Source: Candidatus Woesearchaeota archaeon
GTDB lineage: Archaea; Nanobdellota; Nanobdellia; Woesearchaeales; DSVV01
Assembly: GCA_016192995.1 (NCBI GenBank)
Contig: JACPTB010000006.1
Span: forward strand, 69,687 to 133,686
DNA length: 64,000 nt
Direction of reading: 5' to 3'
The position numbers and the translations under genes are program-made. Below are positions 33,082 to 42,254 of this stretch, piece after piece. Positions within the stretch are counted from its first letter, which is position 1. Each line of letters starts with the position of its first letter. The notes below the pieces were generated by a model. That model worked only from the letters and a program-made list of their open reading frames with translations. It searched no databases and had not been told where the DNA came from.

Positions 33082-33296
33082 AGAGAACTTTGCAAAATTA
33101 TGGTTACTGCCTATTTTGTGAGCATTTTCGAAATACTTATCGAGCAATTTTCGAGGTTCCTTGCCGACAGGCAAGTCTTATAATCCCGATCTTTAGTCGA
33201 GATTATATTTATAGAGAGAAAATTGCTTTGTCAAGCATATATCTCAATGCGAACTGGCAGTAACCCGAGCTTTGCGAGTATTTTGCAAAGTTCTCT
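33082..33296 (+). repeat. Core-loop element, family D copy D2 with loop insertion
   Basis: Outer arms AGAGAACTTTGCAAAAT/ATTTTGCAAAGTTCTCT and core as D1. The apical loop CGAGGTTCC|AGAGAG is split by about 52 extra bases (near 33160-33211) that contain their own hairpins (TTGCC/GGCAA and ATAATC/GATTAT). The flanking apical stem GCAATTTT/AAAATTGC is intact. No clear target duplication. Confidence 0.8.
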
Positions 33297-33311
33297 AGAT
33301 TCATTACCTAG

Positions 33312-33689
<378 letters not shown>

Positions 33690-33709
33690 CTAGTGCCTCA
33701 AAGTATTAA

Positions 33710-34264
33710 TCATTGATAACTACTGTTAGTATAACTTGTTTTAGAGTTCCCTGTTAAGGGAAGATTGTAATTACTAAATAATTCTGAAGAACTTGTAGTA
33801 GTATAAGGAGTATCAACCTCTAAAAAGTAGGTAATATTTTTCCCTGAATTTTTAGTTTGCGGCGATTTAAATAATCCCTTTGTTGCTCTTTCCCATGAAA
33901 TATCACAACAATCACATCCAACACGCAAATTAAGAGATTGGGTTGTATAACTGACAGAATTGTCTAGTCCTTGAACAAGAACAATATCTTCTGGTTTTTG
34001 ATCAGATGCTTTATAATCATTTTTTCCAATTACATCTACCGGTTTTGTAAGCAACTCAGGGCTATCAATAATTTCAACAACAGGGGCGATTTCCTGATCT
34101 TCAACAAATACACTTAAGGCTCCTTCACACCCTGTTTTTAGGTGCTGGTTATTAATTTGTAATAATTGACCCTTTATAAGGTCTGATTCATTAAAAGAAG
34201 CACTAATATTCTCTAAACTTTTAAGATACAAGCCTTTATTATTAGTCATAACGCTTATTTCCAT
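33710..34264 (-). CDS. Hypothetical protein, Ser/Thr/Asn-rich
   Basis: 184 residues, no signal peptide or membrane segment. Beta-rich composition with one Cys-rich spot (LRVGCDCCDISWERATKG) that could bind metal, and a low-complexity Ser/Thr/Tyr tail (PYTTTSSSELFSNYN...SYTNSSYQ). It is separated from the downstream poly-Asn gene by 20 bp. I recognise no family. Both genes have composition unlike the surrounding core genes. Confidence 0.45.
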   Translation of the reverse strand: MEISVMTNNKGLYLKSLENISASFNESDLIKGQLLQINNQHLKTGCEGALSVFVEDQEIAPVVEIIDSPELLTKPVDVIGKNDYKASDQKPEDIVLVQGLDNSVSYTTQSLNLRVGCDCCDISWERATKGLFKSPQTKNSGKNITYFLEVDTPYTTTSSSELFSNYNLPLTGNSKTSYTNSSYQ

Positions 34265-34437
34265 AGTTCAACACCGAATATTTCATTGGTTATCTTATAT
34301 ATAAACCTTTCTATATTAATCACTAACAAGTGGTATTATTAACTAAAACCATTAGGGCACTATGGGTGGTTATGGAGTTATATATAAACTTAATGTTTAG
34401 TGTCACTAAAACGTCATATTTTTGCCAATTCACAACT

Positions 34438-34447
34438 CATTTAAAAC
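34438..34447 (+). promoter_or_regulatory. TATA box of RlmH gene
   Basis: CATTTAAAAC, centred about 25 bp before the ATG at 34467: a leaderless start. Confidence 0.5.
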
Positions 34448-34466
34448 ACCTTAATAATATATAGTC

Positions 34467-34904
34467 ATGAAATTCATAACAGTGGGTAAAATAAAAGAAT
34501 CATGGATAATCCAAGGTTGTTCAGAGTATGAAAAGCGCTTAAAACCATTTTGCAAGCTTGAAATAACCATACTTAAAGATAAACAAACTATTGAACAAGA
34601 AGCTGAAGTAATCTTGAAACATATTAAAGATGATGATTTTGTTATTGTTTTAGATGAGCGTGGTAAAGAAGCTTCATCAAAGCTCTTGGCAGAATTTATT
34701 CGGAAAAAAACAATTGATGAAAACAAAAAGCTCTGTTTTGTCATAGGCAGCGCCTTAGGGTTATCAGAACAAATAAAACAGCGAGCAAATCTCTTATTAA
34801 GCCTAAGTCAAATGACCTTCACCCATGAAATGGCAAGATTATTCCTTCTTGAGCAGATATATAGGGCACATATGATTAATAGTAATAGAGAATATCATAA
34901 ATAA
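34467..34904 (+). CDS. rlmH: 23S rRNA pseudouridine N3-methyltransferase (RlmH/SPOUT)
   Basis: 145 residues. MKFITVGKIKESWIIQGCSEYEKRLKPF at the N-terminus, FVIVLDERGKEASSKLLAEFI in the middle. The SPOUT trefoil-knot motifs FVIGSALGLSEQIKQRA and LSLSQMTFTHEMARLFLLEQIYRAHMI end in NREYHK, where the C-terminal Tyr-His is typical. It uses SAM to methylate pseudouridine 1915 (E. coli numbering) in helix 69 of 23S rRNA. Followed by a convergent tRNA-Arg. Confidence 0.9.
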   Translation: MKFITVGKIKESWIIQGCSEYEKRLKPFCKLEITILKDKQTIEQEAEVILKHIKDDDFVIVLDERGKEASSKLLAEFIRKKTIDENKKLCFVIGSALGLSEQIKQRANLLLSLSQMTFTHEMARLFLLEQIYRAHMINSNREYHK

Positions 34905-34910
34905 ATAATA

Positions 34911-35031
34911 CGAGCCTGCCCGGATTCGAACCGGAGTTTGCGGGTATCTGCAAACAGACATTTTCATAGTTGTTTATGATATGCTTCGTTTTCCGAAGCC
35001 CGCCGTCCTATCCAGGCTAGACTACAGGCCC
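34911..35031 (-). tRNA. tRNA-Arg (TCG) with 47 bp intron
   Basis: On the minus strand: acceptor GGGCCTG/CAGGCTC (one G-U), anticodon stem GCGGG/CCCGC with loop CTTCGG...A (anticodon TCG), T-arm TCCGG-TTCGAAT-CCGGG, discriminator G as in arginine tRNAs. The intron at 34946-34992 sits at the canonical site after base 37. CCA is not encoded. Confidence 0.9.
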
Positions 35032-35083
35032 ATATTTGAATTAATAACAGAAAAATTAAATCTAATATAAAAAGTTATGTAAA

Positions 35084-35244
35084 AAGAACTTTGCAGAATT
35101 ATGGTTACTGCCTATTTTGTGAGCATTTTCGAAATACTTATCGAGCAATTTTCGAGGTTCCAGAGAGAAAATTGCTTTGTTAAAAAGATATCTCAATGCG
35201 AACTGGCAGTAAACCGAGCTTTGCGAGTATTTTGCAAAGTTCTT
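35084..35244 (+). repeat. Core-loop element, family D copy D3
   Basis: Outer arms AAGAACTTTGCA/TGCAAAGTTCTT and core identical in layout to D1: GTGAGCATTTTC, hairpin GCAATTTT-CGAGGTTCCAGAGAG-AAAATTGC, AATGCGAAC, side branch CGAGCTTTGCGAG. The intact loop shows what D2 looked like before its insertion. It lies between tRNA-Arg and the Alba gene. Confidence 0.82.
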
Positions 35245-35269
35245 AAAGCTGAATAGAAACCAGCTATTA

Positions 35270-35554
35270 TTAACTCTTTTTCGCCAAGACTAATTCAATA
35301 CTGCTAACTCTTACCTGTTTGCCTTCTTTATTGGTAAATTCTTCACTATCTACTTTAATATCTTTCAAATATATCTGCCCTTCAAGAAAGCGCTTGACGG
35401 CAATTTCTGCTACATCAACAGCCCGTGAAATAAACTTCCCTCGTGCTTTGATAATGACTTCTGGAGCATCTTTTGTAGTGAATTGCATAACAACGCTTGT
35501 CACATAATTCATGAACGGTTTATCGCCGATAAATATAGAGTTGTCCTGTGTCAT
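35270..35554 (-). CDS. Chromatin protein Alba
   Basis: 94 residues from the ATG at 35554, with AGGTGA a few bases upstream; the in-frame GTG three codons earlier overlaps that site. IFIGDKPFMNYVTSVVMQFTTKDAPEVIIKARGKFISRAVDVAEIAVKRFL is the Alba signature; the lysine usually in GDKPVMNYV is present. It is a dimeric DNA/RNA-binding protein. The pair Alba-eS17 on the minus strand is probably co-transcribed with eS17 first. Confidence 0.93.
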   Translation of the reverse strand: MTQDNSIFIGDKPFMNYVTSVVMQFTTKDAPEVIIKARGKFISRAVDVAEIAVKRFLEGQIYLKDIKVDSEEFTNKEGKQVRVSSIELVLAKKS

Positions 35555-35607
35555 AGCAATCACCTACTGTTCAATTACTTTCTTTAATCGTGCGTAATAA
35601 GTTTGTT

Positions 35608-35802
35608 TTAGTTGTTTGCTGCTTTTTTTACTAATCTGCTTGCATATCCAGCAATAATATTCCTTAACTTATTTGAGGTGCAAGTCGTCAATCTTTGAAC
35701 AACAAGTTTATTATCATTAAAGTCTTTAGTAAATGATTCACCATGCAGTTTAATGAGTTGGTTTGTTATTCGTTTAGCTAATTTTGTTTTAATTCTGCCC
35801 AT
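35608..35802 (-). CDS. rps17e: Ribosomal protein eS17
   Basis: 64 residues from ATG 35802, with GGTGA upstream. MGRIKTKLAKRITNQLIKLHGESFTKDFNDNK and SNKLRNIIAGYASRLVK are hallmarks of archaeal eS17. It belongs to the small ribosomal subunit. A TATA-like TTTTATAAACAT lies upstream (35843-35855). Confidence 0.92.
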   Translation of the reverse strand: MGRIKTKLAKRITNQLIKLHGESFTKDFNDNKLVVQRLTTCTSNKLRNIIAGYASRLVKKAANN

Positions 35803-35874
35803 GTAGTTCACCTATGTTAATACTCAAGAGGGTGTACCGAATGTTTATAAAATTTTTGGAACAATAAATCAAAA

Positions 35875-35884
35875 CATTTAAATA
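35875..35884 (+). promoter_or_regulatory. TATA box of grpE-dnaK cluster
   Basis: CATTTAAATA about 160 bp upstream of grpE, followed by a palindromic operator candidate and a leader hairpin. Confidence 0.45.
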
Positions 35885-35912
35885 TTAGTTTAGTCAACCT
35901 TAAGTAATGTAT

Positions 35913-35929
35913 GTTGACTTAAAGTCAAC
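35913..35929. promoter_or_regulatory. Operator-like palindrome upstream of grpE
   Basis: GTTGACTTAAAGTCAAC is a perfect 17 bp palindrome with an A centre, about 30 bp downstream of the TATA box, near the expected transcription start. A related half site, AGTCAAC, lies 20 bp upstream. The position suits a heat-shock repressor. Confidence 0.6.
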
Positions 35930-35953
35930 AAACACCTCTGTGCAGTTGTCTGG

Positions 35954-35976
35954 ATAACTCCTTTCAAAGGGGTTAT
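35954..35976 (+). promoter_or_regulatory. Leader hairpin before grpE
   Basis: ATAACTCC/GGGGTTAT forms an 8 bp stem (one G-U) with a 7-base loop in the predicted 5' leader, 60 bp before the grpE start. No T tract follows. Confidence 0.4.
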
Positions 35977-36036
35977 TCATGACATTTTATCTGGTAAAAC
36001 CAAAGAATTAAAAAGAAGAAAAAACAGGGAAATGAA

Positions 36037-36531
36037 ATGAAGAAAGAAAATAGTCCTGCTCACGCTGAGCATGAAGAACAAAAAGAACAAAAACAAGAAC
36101 AAAAAGATCCTAAAGATGTTCAGATTGAAGATTTAACTAATACCTTAAAACGGTTGCAGGCAGATTTTGAAAATTATAAAAAAAGAGTGGAAAAAGATCG
36201 GGAGCAAATGTGCGCAGATGCGTATAAAGAAATTATCATTAAATTGCTGCCGTTGATAGACACCTTTGATCTTGCAATTAAGAATAAAAATAATGTTGAG
36301 GAATATATTAAAGGAACTGAATTGATTTATGCTGAATTGATGTGTATTTTAGAAAATGTTGGTGTTGAACCGATCGCTACAACAGGAGAATTATTTGATC
36401 CTCATCAACATCAGGCATTAGTCAAAGTTGATTCAGATAAACCTTCCAACACAATTATTGAAGAATTACAAAAAGGATATATATTGAAGAATAACGTAAT
36501 CAGGTTTGCAAAAGTAACGGTTGCAAAATAA
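36037..36531 (+). CDS. grpE: Nucleotide exchange factor GrpE
   Basis: 164 residues. A Glu/Lys/Gln-rich N-terminus leads to the coiled coil LTNTLKRLQADFENYKKRVEKDREQ. Then come IIIKLLPLIDTFDLAIKN and the C-terminal beta domain with VGVEPIATTGELFDPHQHQALVKVDSDKPSNTIIEELQKGYIL, all typical. It releases ADP from DnaK. First gene of a chaperone cluster that continues through dnaK and dnaJ. Confidence 0.95.
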   Translation: MKKENSPAHAEHEEQKEQKQEQKDPKDVQIEDLTNTLKRLQADFENYKKRVEKDREQMCADAYKEIIIKLLPLIDTFDLAIKNKNNVEEYIKGTELIYAELMCILENVGVEPIATTGELFDPHQHQALVKVDSDKPSNTIIEELQKGYILKNNVIRFAKVTVAK

Positions 36532-36563
36532 TTTCGTTGTATCCTCAAGAGATTATCATATTC

Positions 36564-37103
36564 ATGCAAAAAAAAGAGTTTGATACCTTTACTATAACTA
36601 AAAAGACGCCACTTCATGTAGTCGAGCATTATGGTAAGGAATGTACAGGTTGCGGTAAATGTTGCTCTCTTGATTCAGGCATTGTGCTTGAAGAAGATAT
36701 TCCACGGTTGGCAGCACACTTTGGGCTAAGTAAAAAAGAATTTACTGAAAAATATTTAGTTGAGCATGAAAAATTTAATACAAATGCTTGGAAATTAAAA
36801 CAAGAAAAAAAAAATGGTTTGCCGTATGGGAGATGCGTGTTCCTTAATGAAAAGAATCAATGTGGCGTTCACGAAATAAAACCGTTGCATTGTAAAGTAT
36901 GCAGCACCGCAAGCAAACATGGCGAGCAATTAAGTTTATGGTTTACCTTAAATTATTTAGTTAATCCTCATGATCCTGAATCGATAAGACAATGGGCGCA
37001 ATACTTGAAGACGCATCCGACTATTCCTGGAGGGGATCTTCATGAATTAGTTCCTGATGAAGAAAGATTGCAAAAAATATTGTCGTATGAGCTATTCAGA
37101 TAA
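36564..37103 (+). CDS. YkgJ-type Cys-cluster protein
   Basis: About 179 residues from ATG 36564 (a TTG start at 36537 is less likely). CTGCGKCCSLDSGIVLEEDIPRLA matches the CxxCGxCC motif of the zinc/iron-chelating YkgJ family. CVFLNEKNQCGVHEIKPLHCKVC supplies the second cysteine set. These proteins bind a metal or iron-sulfur centre; biochemical role unknown. Embedded between grpE and dnaK, with 3 to 35 bp gaps, so probably co-expressed. Confidence 0.82.
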   Translation: MQKKEFDTFTITKKTPLHVVEHYGKECTGCGKCCSLDSGIVLEEDIPRLAAHFGLSKKEFTEKYLVEHEKFNTNAWKLKQEKKNGLPYGRCVFLNEKNQCGVHEIKPLHCKVCSTASKHGEQLSLWFTLNYLVNPHDPESIRQWAQYLKTHPTIPGGDLHELVPDEERLQKILSYELFR

Positions 37104-37106
37104 TTG

Positions 37107-37454
37107 ATGAAAATACATGGCGAAAAAATGTATAAAATAGTTCCGCAAAAAAAACAGGTGATCTATTTAAAAGCTGAAATGATATTGCAGTTTTTGAATA
37201 GTGGAAATGACGAGCTTGATACACTAATACTCTGCAAACCAGAGGTAAAACTAGTGACCAGTGATCAAAGTTTATACGAAGCGCTTGCAGCTGTGAAGGA
37301 TAAAGAAAATATTCATTATCAGAAATTAACTAAATTGCTTGAAAACGTAGAAGTGTTGTCCTATGAGAAAACATTTGGTTTTCCTCGGCATATTCTGTCG
37401 TTTGAGAGGATAGAAGAATTACAAAAAAGAGTGTATGGTGATAAGCATGAATAA
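37107..37454 (+). CDS. PIN-like domain protein
   Basis: About 115 residues. YLKAEMILQFLNSG, LDTLILCKPEVKLVTSDQSLYEALAAV and VEVLSYEKTFGFPRHILSFERIEEL fit a short PIN-like fold (VTSDQSLYEA is reminiscent of the PIN acidic helix), but not all acidic residues are clear. ATG 37107 is used; ATG 37128 is possible. It overlaps the start of the next gene. Nuclease function is tentative. Confidence 0.45.
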   Translation: MKIHGEKMYKIVPQKKQVIYLKAEMILQFLNSGNDELDTLILCKPEVKLVTSDQSLYEALAAVKDKENIHYQKLTKLLENVEVLSYEKTFGFPRHILSFERIEELQKRVYGDKHE

Positions 37455-37800
37455 AGAATTGAATTTTTCCATTGATGAAGGAAATGTATTTTTTTCCCAT
37501 GAAGTTTCGCTTAATTTCACACCGCTTCATTTTTACCTTGATTTCAAATCAGTGACGCCAAGGCTTGATGTCCGATCAAAAAACGGCCCATTCCTGCATA
37601 TGAAACATAACGTAATTATGCTAGATCCATTTCATATTAAGGAAATGCATCGTTTGTTAGGTGACGTTTTAAAAAGATATGAAACAGAATTTGGAAAAAT
37701 AAAACGTCCAGCACAGTTTGAAAAATTAGACAAAAAAAGGAAAAAAAATAATCCAGATGTCGAAGAGCCAAAACTCAGCAATCCTGGATATTTTGGTTAG
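37447..37800 (+). CDS. DUF3467 family protein
   Basis: 117 residues from ATG 37447 with GGTGAT upstream. ELNFSIDEGNVFFSHEVSLNFTPLHFYLDF, MLDPFHIKEMHRLLGDVLKRYETEFGKI match the DUF3467 pattern (SPxHAKxLLxxLxxNIxxYExxFG). A basic C-terminal tail (KKRKKNNPD) follows. Function unknown. It lies just upstream of dnaK. Confidence 0.75.
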   Translation: MNKELNFSIDEGNVFFSHEVSLNFTPLHFYLDFKSVTPRLDVRSKNGPFLHMKHNVIMLDPFHIKEMHRLLGDVLKRYETEFGKIKRPAQFEKLDKKRKKNNPDVEEPKLSNPGYFG

Positions 37801-37882
37801 CGATATCTTTGTAATCATAATGATCAACGTATACTGCTACAGGGGAATTAAATAAAATATTAAAGTTGAGGAGGAAGAAACC

Positions 37883-39763
37883 ATGTCAAAAATAATTGGA
37901 ATAGATTTAGGAACAACATTTTCAGCAGTAGCAGTTATGGAGGGTGGTAAACCATCCATTATTCCTAATGCAGAAGGGTATAGAACAACGCCTTCAGTTG
38001 TTGCTATCACTGAGAGCGGTGAGCGTTTGGTTGGTCATGTTGCTCGTAACCAAGCAATTACTAATCCTGAACATACCATCAGAAGTATTAAGCGTCACAT
38101 GGGTGAAGATTATAATGTAGATATTTGGGATAAAGAGTATACTCCTCAAGAAATTTCAGCAATGATTCTTCAGAAATTAAAAGCAGATGCTGAAGCGTAT
38201 CTTGGTGAAAAAATCACCAAAGCAGTTATTACAACACCAGCTTATTTTACTGATGCCCAGCGGCAAGCAACAAAGGATGCAGGAAAAATAGCAGGCTTGG
38301 AAGTTTTAAGAATCATTAATGAGCCGACTGCAGCTTCTCTTGCGTATGGATTAGATAAAGGAAATGACCACACTATTCTTGTCTTTGATTTTGGGGGAGG
38401 AACATTTGATGTTTCTATCCTTGAATTAGGGGATGGTGTTTTTGAAGTTAAAGCAACTAATGGCGACAATCATCTAGGCGGCGATGATATTGATGACAAG
38501 ATAATTGATTGGTTGGCAGAAGAATTCAAAAAAGAACAAGGTGTTGATTTGCGCCAGGATAAAACAGCGCATCAGCGATTAAAAGAAGCTGCAGAAAAAG
38601 CAAAAATTGAATTGTCTTCAAAATCAAAAACAATGATTAACTTGCCTTTTATTACTGCAACAAATACAGGTCCAAAACATCTCAATAAAGAATTGACACG
38701 TGCTAAATTTGAGCAGTTGATAGTGGATATTCTTGACCGGTTAAAAACACCGACAAAAAAAGCATTAGATGATGCAAAGCTGTCTTCTAAACAAATTGAT
38801 AAAATTATTTTTGTCGGTGGTTCGACGCGAATTCCAGCAGTTGAACAAATAGTAAAAGATTTGATTGGGAAAGAAGCTGATAAGTCAGTCAATCCTGATG
38901 AAGCAGTAGCATTAGGAGCTGCAATTCAAGCAGGAATTCTTGGAGGAGAAGTTAAGGATATCTTGTTATTAGATGTCACTCCGCTTAGTTTAGGGCTTGA
39001 AACATTAGGTGGTGTATCCACAGTATTAATTACAAGAAATACTACTATCCCTACAAAGAAAAGCCAGATTTTCTCTACAGCAGCAGACAATCAAACTGCA
39101 GTAAGTATTCATGTATTGCAGGGTGAGCGTCCAATGGCAGGAGATAATAAGACATTAGGACGATTTGATCTTATTGGAATTCCACCTGCTCCTCGAGGGA
39201 TACCGCAGATTGAAGTAACATTTGACATTGATGCCAATGGTATTGCGCATGTCTCTGCCAAAGATTTAGGCACAGGTAAAGAGCAGTCAATAAAAATTAC
39301 AAGTTCGACAAATCTTTCTGAGCAGGAAATCAAGCAAATGCAGAAAGAAGCAGAAGCTCATGCTGCAGAAGATAAAAAGCGTAAAGAAGAAGCAGAGATT
39401 ATTAACCAGGCGGATACATTAGTGTATTCAACTGAGAAACTCTTCAAAGATTTTGAAGGAAAAGTTGATGGCAAAGAGCTTGATGAAGTTAAGAAAGAAA
39501 TAGAAGCTTTAAAAAAACTGCTTGAGCCTGAAAAGAAGGATGTTGCTGAAGTTAAGAAAAAACTAGATGAGGTCAACAAGAAAGTTCAGAATTTATCAAC
39601 GCAAATGTATCAACAGGCAGCAAAACAACATGAGCAGAAAGAAAGCAGCGAAAGCAGTCAAACTAAGGATAACAGCGAAAACAGATCATCAAGCAATAAG
39701 AAAGCTAAGCATAAACACCATGATGAAAAAGTTGTTGATGCAGATTATGAAGTTAAAGAGTAA
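37883..39763 (+). CDS. dnaK: Hsp70 chaperone DnaK
   Basis: 626 residues, full length. ATPase motifs [32 protein letters not shown] and [15 protein letters not shown]; peptide-binding domain [23 protein letters not shown]-terminal lid then ending DADYEVKE. Strong GAGGAGG ribosome site. In archaea DnaK was acquired from bacteria. It works with GrpE and DnaJ encoded in the same cluster. A low-complexity Ser/Lys/His-rich spacer precedes the C-terminal motif. Confidence 0.97.
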   Translation: MSKIIGIDLGTTFSAVAVMEGGKPSIIPNAEGYRTTPSVVAITESGERLVGHVARNQAITNPEHTIRSIKRHMGEDYNVDIWDKEYTPQEISAMILQKLKADAEAYLGEKITKAVITTPAYFTDAQRQATKDAGKIAGLEVLRIINEPTAASLAYGLDKGNDHTILVFDFGGGTFDVSILELGDGVFEVKATNGDNHLGGDDIDDKIIDWLAEEFKKEQGVDLRQDKTAHQRLKEAAEKAKIELSSKSKTMINLPFITATNTGPKHLNKELTRAKFEQLIVDILDRLKTPTKKALDDAKLSSKQIDKIIFVGGSTRIPAVEQIVKDLIGKEADKSVNPDEAVALGAAIQAGILGGEVKDILLLDVTPLSLGLETLGGVSTVLITRNTTIPTKKSQIFSTAADNQTAVSIHVLQGERPMAGDNKTLGRFDLIGIPPAPRGIPQIEVTFDIDANGIAHVSAKDLGTGKEQSIKITSSTNLSEQEIKQMQKEAEAHAAEDKKRKEEAEIINQADTLVYSTEKLFKDFEGKVDGKELDEVKKEIEALKKLLEPEKKDVAEVKKKLDEVNKKVQNLSTQMYQQAAKQHEQKESSESSQTKDNSENRSSSNKKAKHKHHDEKVVDADYEVKE

Positions 39764-39812
39764 TTTTTTATTTTTTTATCTTTTCTCGTAAATCCAGCGC
39801 AAGAGGATATCT

Positions 39813-40448
39813 ATGAAGTTGCCTTCAAGAGAAGAATGTGAACAATTATTTGATCAATATAAAGTTCCAGATAATATTCGAATGCATTGTTACAAAGTAA
39901 ATGAAGTAGCTATTTTCATCGCCAAAAAACTGTCTCAAAAAAACAGCATCCTTAATGTTGATCTTGTTGACCGAGTTTCACTGCTTCATGATCTTTTCAA
40001 GCCATTTGTTTTCGAGCTTAAAAAAGATCCAAAATTCAAATCAAATCCAACTAAAGAACAAATCTTGTTTTGGAAGGAAATGAAGAAAAAATATCCTCCT
40101 TCTCTTCATGAAACAGCGTTATTCTCCCTTATATTTAAGGATAAATATCCTGACCTTGCAGCAGCAATGGCTTTAGAAGGGAAAATGAGTTCAAGCGTCG
40201 ATAAATCTCACTACCCTCTTGAGTTTCAAATAGTCCATTATGCGGATTGGCGTGTTTTTGTTGATGAAATTATTCCGCTCAATGATAGAATAGACGATCT
40301 TTTCGAGCGTTATAAGGATAAACATTCTGGTCTGCGGCAAGATTTTTGGGAAAAAATTAAAGAAAGTGAATTCAGGCTAGAAAGAAAGCTTTTTGAACAA
40401 CTTGATTTTTCACCAGATGAATTATCAAAAGTAATTGAAAAAAAATAA
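39813..40448 (+). CDS. HD-domain protein
   Basis: 211 residues. RMHCYKVNEVAIFIAKKL contains the first His, and VSLLHDLFKPFVFEL is the HD motif; the later ADWRVF region supplies an Asp. This is a metal-dependent phosphohydrolase fold (COG1418-like). Substrate unknown. Between dnaK and a HAD phosphatase gene, whose start lies just after its stop. Confidence 0.75.
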   Translation: MKLPSREECEQLFDQYKVPDNIRMHCYKVNEVAIFIAKKLSQKNSILNVDLVDRVSLLHDLFKPFVFELKKDPKFKSNPTKEQILFWKEMKKKYPPSLHETALFSLIFKDKYPDLAAAMALEGKMSSSVDKSHYPLEFQIVHYADWRVFVDEIIPLNDRIDDLFERYKDKHSGLRQDFWEKIKESEFRLERKLFEQLDFSPDELSKVIEKK

Positions 40449-40458
40449 GGTCAAAAAC

Positions 40459-41094
40459 ATGCCAAAAACAAAACTGATTATGTTTGATTATGACGGAACC
40501 ATTGCAGATACATTTACGTTAACCTGCCACATATACAACGAAATATTCAGACAGTTTAAGATTGAAAAAAGCTTAACCAAGCGGCAATATCAGGATTTAT
40601 TTGAGACAGATTGGAAAGAATGCATTAAAAAATTGGGTATTACTAACAAAGATGATGTCCATAGATGTTCAGAAATCTATTTCAATATTTCTCAAGATTT
40701 TCTTAGTGAGATCAGGTTATATCCTAAAGTAAGAACTATGCTTCATGAATTAAGCAAACAATATAAGCTAGCTATTGTTTCAAACGGAAAAAAAGAACAT
40801 ATTATTGATCGTATAACCTTTTTGGATATTGCAAAATATTTCGCCTATGTTGGTGGATTTGAAAGCGGTGAAAAACCCTCAGCTGAACCGCTCTTAAAAT
40901 GCGTGCGATATTTTGGTTTTGCTCCAGAAGAGGCTATATATGTAGGGGACATGGATGGAGACATTGCATCAGCAAAAAATGCAAAGTTAAAAAAAGCAAT
41001 AGCAGTAAGCTATGGCTATCATCATAACGATCGTTTGAAGGCTGCTGATATTATTGTAAATCATCCTCTTGAAATAATCAAAAATGTGGAATAG
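40459..41094 (+). CDS. HAD-family phosphatase
   Basis: 211 residues from ATG 40459. Motif I LIMFDYDGTIADTF, motif II LAIVSNGKK, motif III lysine near GEKPSAEP, motif IV AIYVGDMDGDIASAKNAKLKKAIAVSYGYH. Phosphoglycolate-phosphatase-like HAD with a helical cap. Ten bp before dnaJ, so likely co-transcribed. Confidence 0.83.
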   Translation: MPKTKLIMFDYDGTIADTFTLTCHIYNEIFRQFKIEKSLTKRQYQDLFETDWKECIKKLGITNKDDVHRCSEIYFNISQDFLSEIRLYPKVRTMLHELSKQYKLAIVSNGKKEHIIDRITFLDIAKYFAYVGGFESGEKPSAEPLLKCVRYFGFAPEEAIYVGDMDGDIASAKNAKLKKAIAVSYGYHHNDRLKAADIIVNHPLEIIKNVE

Positions 41095-41104
41095 GTGCTA
41101 AGCT

Positions 41105-42229
41105 ATGACAAAAAAAGATTATTATGAAACGCTTGCTGTTCCAAGAACAGCAAGTAAGGAAGAAATTAAAAAAGCATATAAAAAATTAGCTAAGCAGTAT
41201 CATCCAGATTTGAATAAAACTGATCCGCACGCAGCTGAAAAATTTAAAGAAATTAACGAAGCAGCTTCAGTATTAGGCGATGACAAGAAGCGGGCAACCT
41301 ATGACAAATACGGTTCTGCTGAACCAAGCTTTGGTGGTTTTGAACAAGGCGGTTTTGATGTCAATGATTTTGCAAGCTTTTCCGATCAATTTGATTTTGG
41401 TGATATCTTCGATACTTTTTTTGGCGGTGGTGGAAGAGGCCGTCATCGTGAACAAAGAGGCATGGATTTAGAATATAATCTTGACATTACCCTTGAAGAA
41501 TCTGCGCAAGGCACTAAAAAAATACTTATTATTCCTAAATTAGATACTTGCGAAAAATGTCATGGCAAAGGAGCATCTGATGCTTCTGAAGTAATTACTT
41601 GTAAAACCTGTCAGGGAACAGGAGTTTTTAGGCGCCAGCAGCGAACACCATTTGGAATATTTCAAACAACATCTACTTGTCAACACTGTCATGGCGAAGG
41701 CCGCACTATTAAAAATCCTTGTCGCCACTGTGATGGTTCAGGCCGTGAGAAAAAGAATAAAAAAATAGAAATTGATATTCCTCGCGGTATTGAAGCTGGT
41801 TCAAGATTAAGAGTTAGGGGTGAGGGTGAAGCTGGAGAACGAGGATCCCATCCGGGAGATTTATATGTTGTTATTAATGTTCTTGAACATGCAATCTTTC
41901 AAAGAGATAGGAATAATCTATATTTGGAAGTTCCCATTAGTTTTACGCAAGCTAGTTTAGGAGCTGAAATTGAAGTGCCTACCTTAGAAGGAAGTGTCAA
42001 CATGACCATTCCTCCTGGAACCCAAACACATACTTTATTTAGGTTAAAAGGAAAAGGGCTTCATAGTATCCAAGGATACGGCGTTGGTGATGAATTAGTG
42101 CGTGTTATCATTGAAACACCTAAAAAATTGAGCAAAAAACAGCGGGAATTATTGGAGAAATTTCAGGAAGACCTTCAAGAAAATCCTCAGAAATCATTGT
42201 TTGATAAATTAAAAAAAGTGTGGGAATAA
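41105..42229 (+). CDS. dnaJ: Chaperone DnaJ (Hsp40)
   Basis: 374 residues. J domain with YHPDLN (HPD), a Gly/Phe-rich linker ([15 protein letters not shown]), four CxxCxGxG zinc repeats ([32 protein letters not shown]) and two C-terminal substrate domains. Class I DnaJ. It delivers clients to DnaK. Last gene of the chaperone cluster, ending at a bidirectional terminator. Confidence 0.97.
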   Translation: MTKKDYYETLAVPRTASKEEIKKAYKKLAKQYHPDLNKTDPHAAEKFKEINEAASVLGDDKKRATYDKYGSAEPSFGGFEQGGFDVNDFASFSDQFDFGDIFDTFFGGGGRGRHREQRGMDLEYNLDITLEESAQGTKKILIIPKLDTCEKCHGKGASDASEVITCKTCQGTGVFRRQQRTPFGIFQTTSTCQHCHGEGRTIKNPCRHCDGSGREKKNKKIEIDIPRGIEAGSRLRVRGEGEAGERGSHPGDLYVVINVLEHAIFQRDRNNLYLEVPISFTQASLGAEIEVPTLEGSVNMTIPPGTQTHTLFRLKGKGLHSIQGYGVGDELVRVIIETPKKLSKKQRELLEKFQEDLQENPQKSLFDKLKKVWE

Positions 42230-42254
42230 TAACATTTATTCCCATACTTTTTTT
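42211..42254. terminator. Bidirectional terminator between dnaJ and panC
   Basis: AAAAAAAGTGTGGGAATAA and TTATTCCCATACTTTTTTT pair over 19 bp with one G-U pair, giving a hairpin with a T tract on either strand. It overlaps the end of dnaJ and ends 1 base past the panC stop. Confidence 0.7.
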
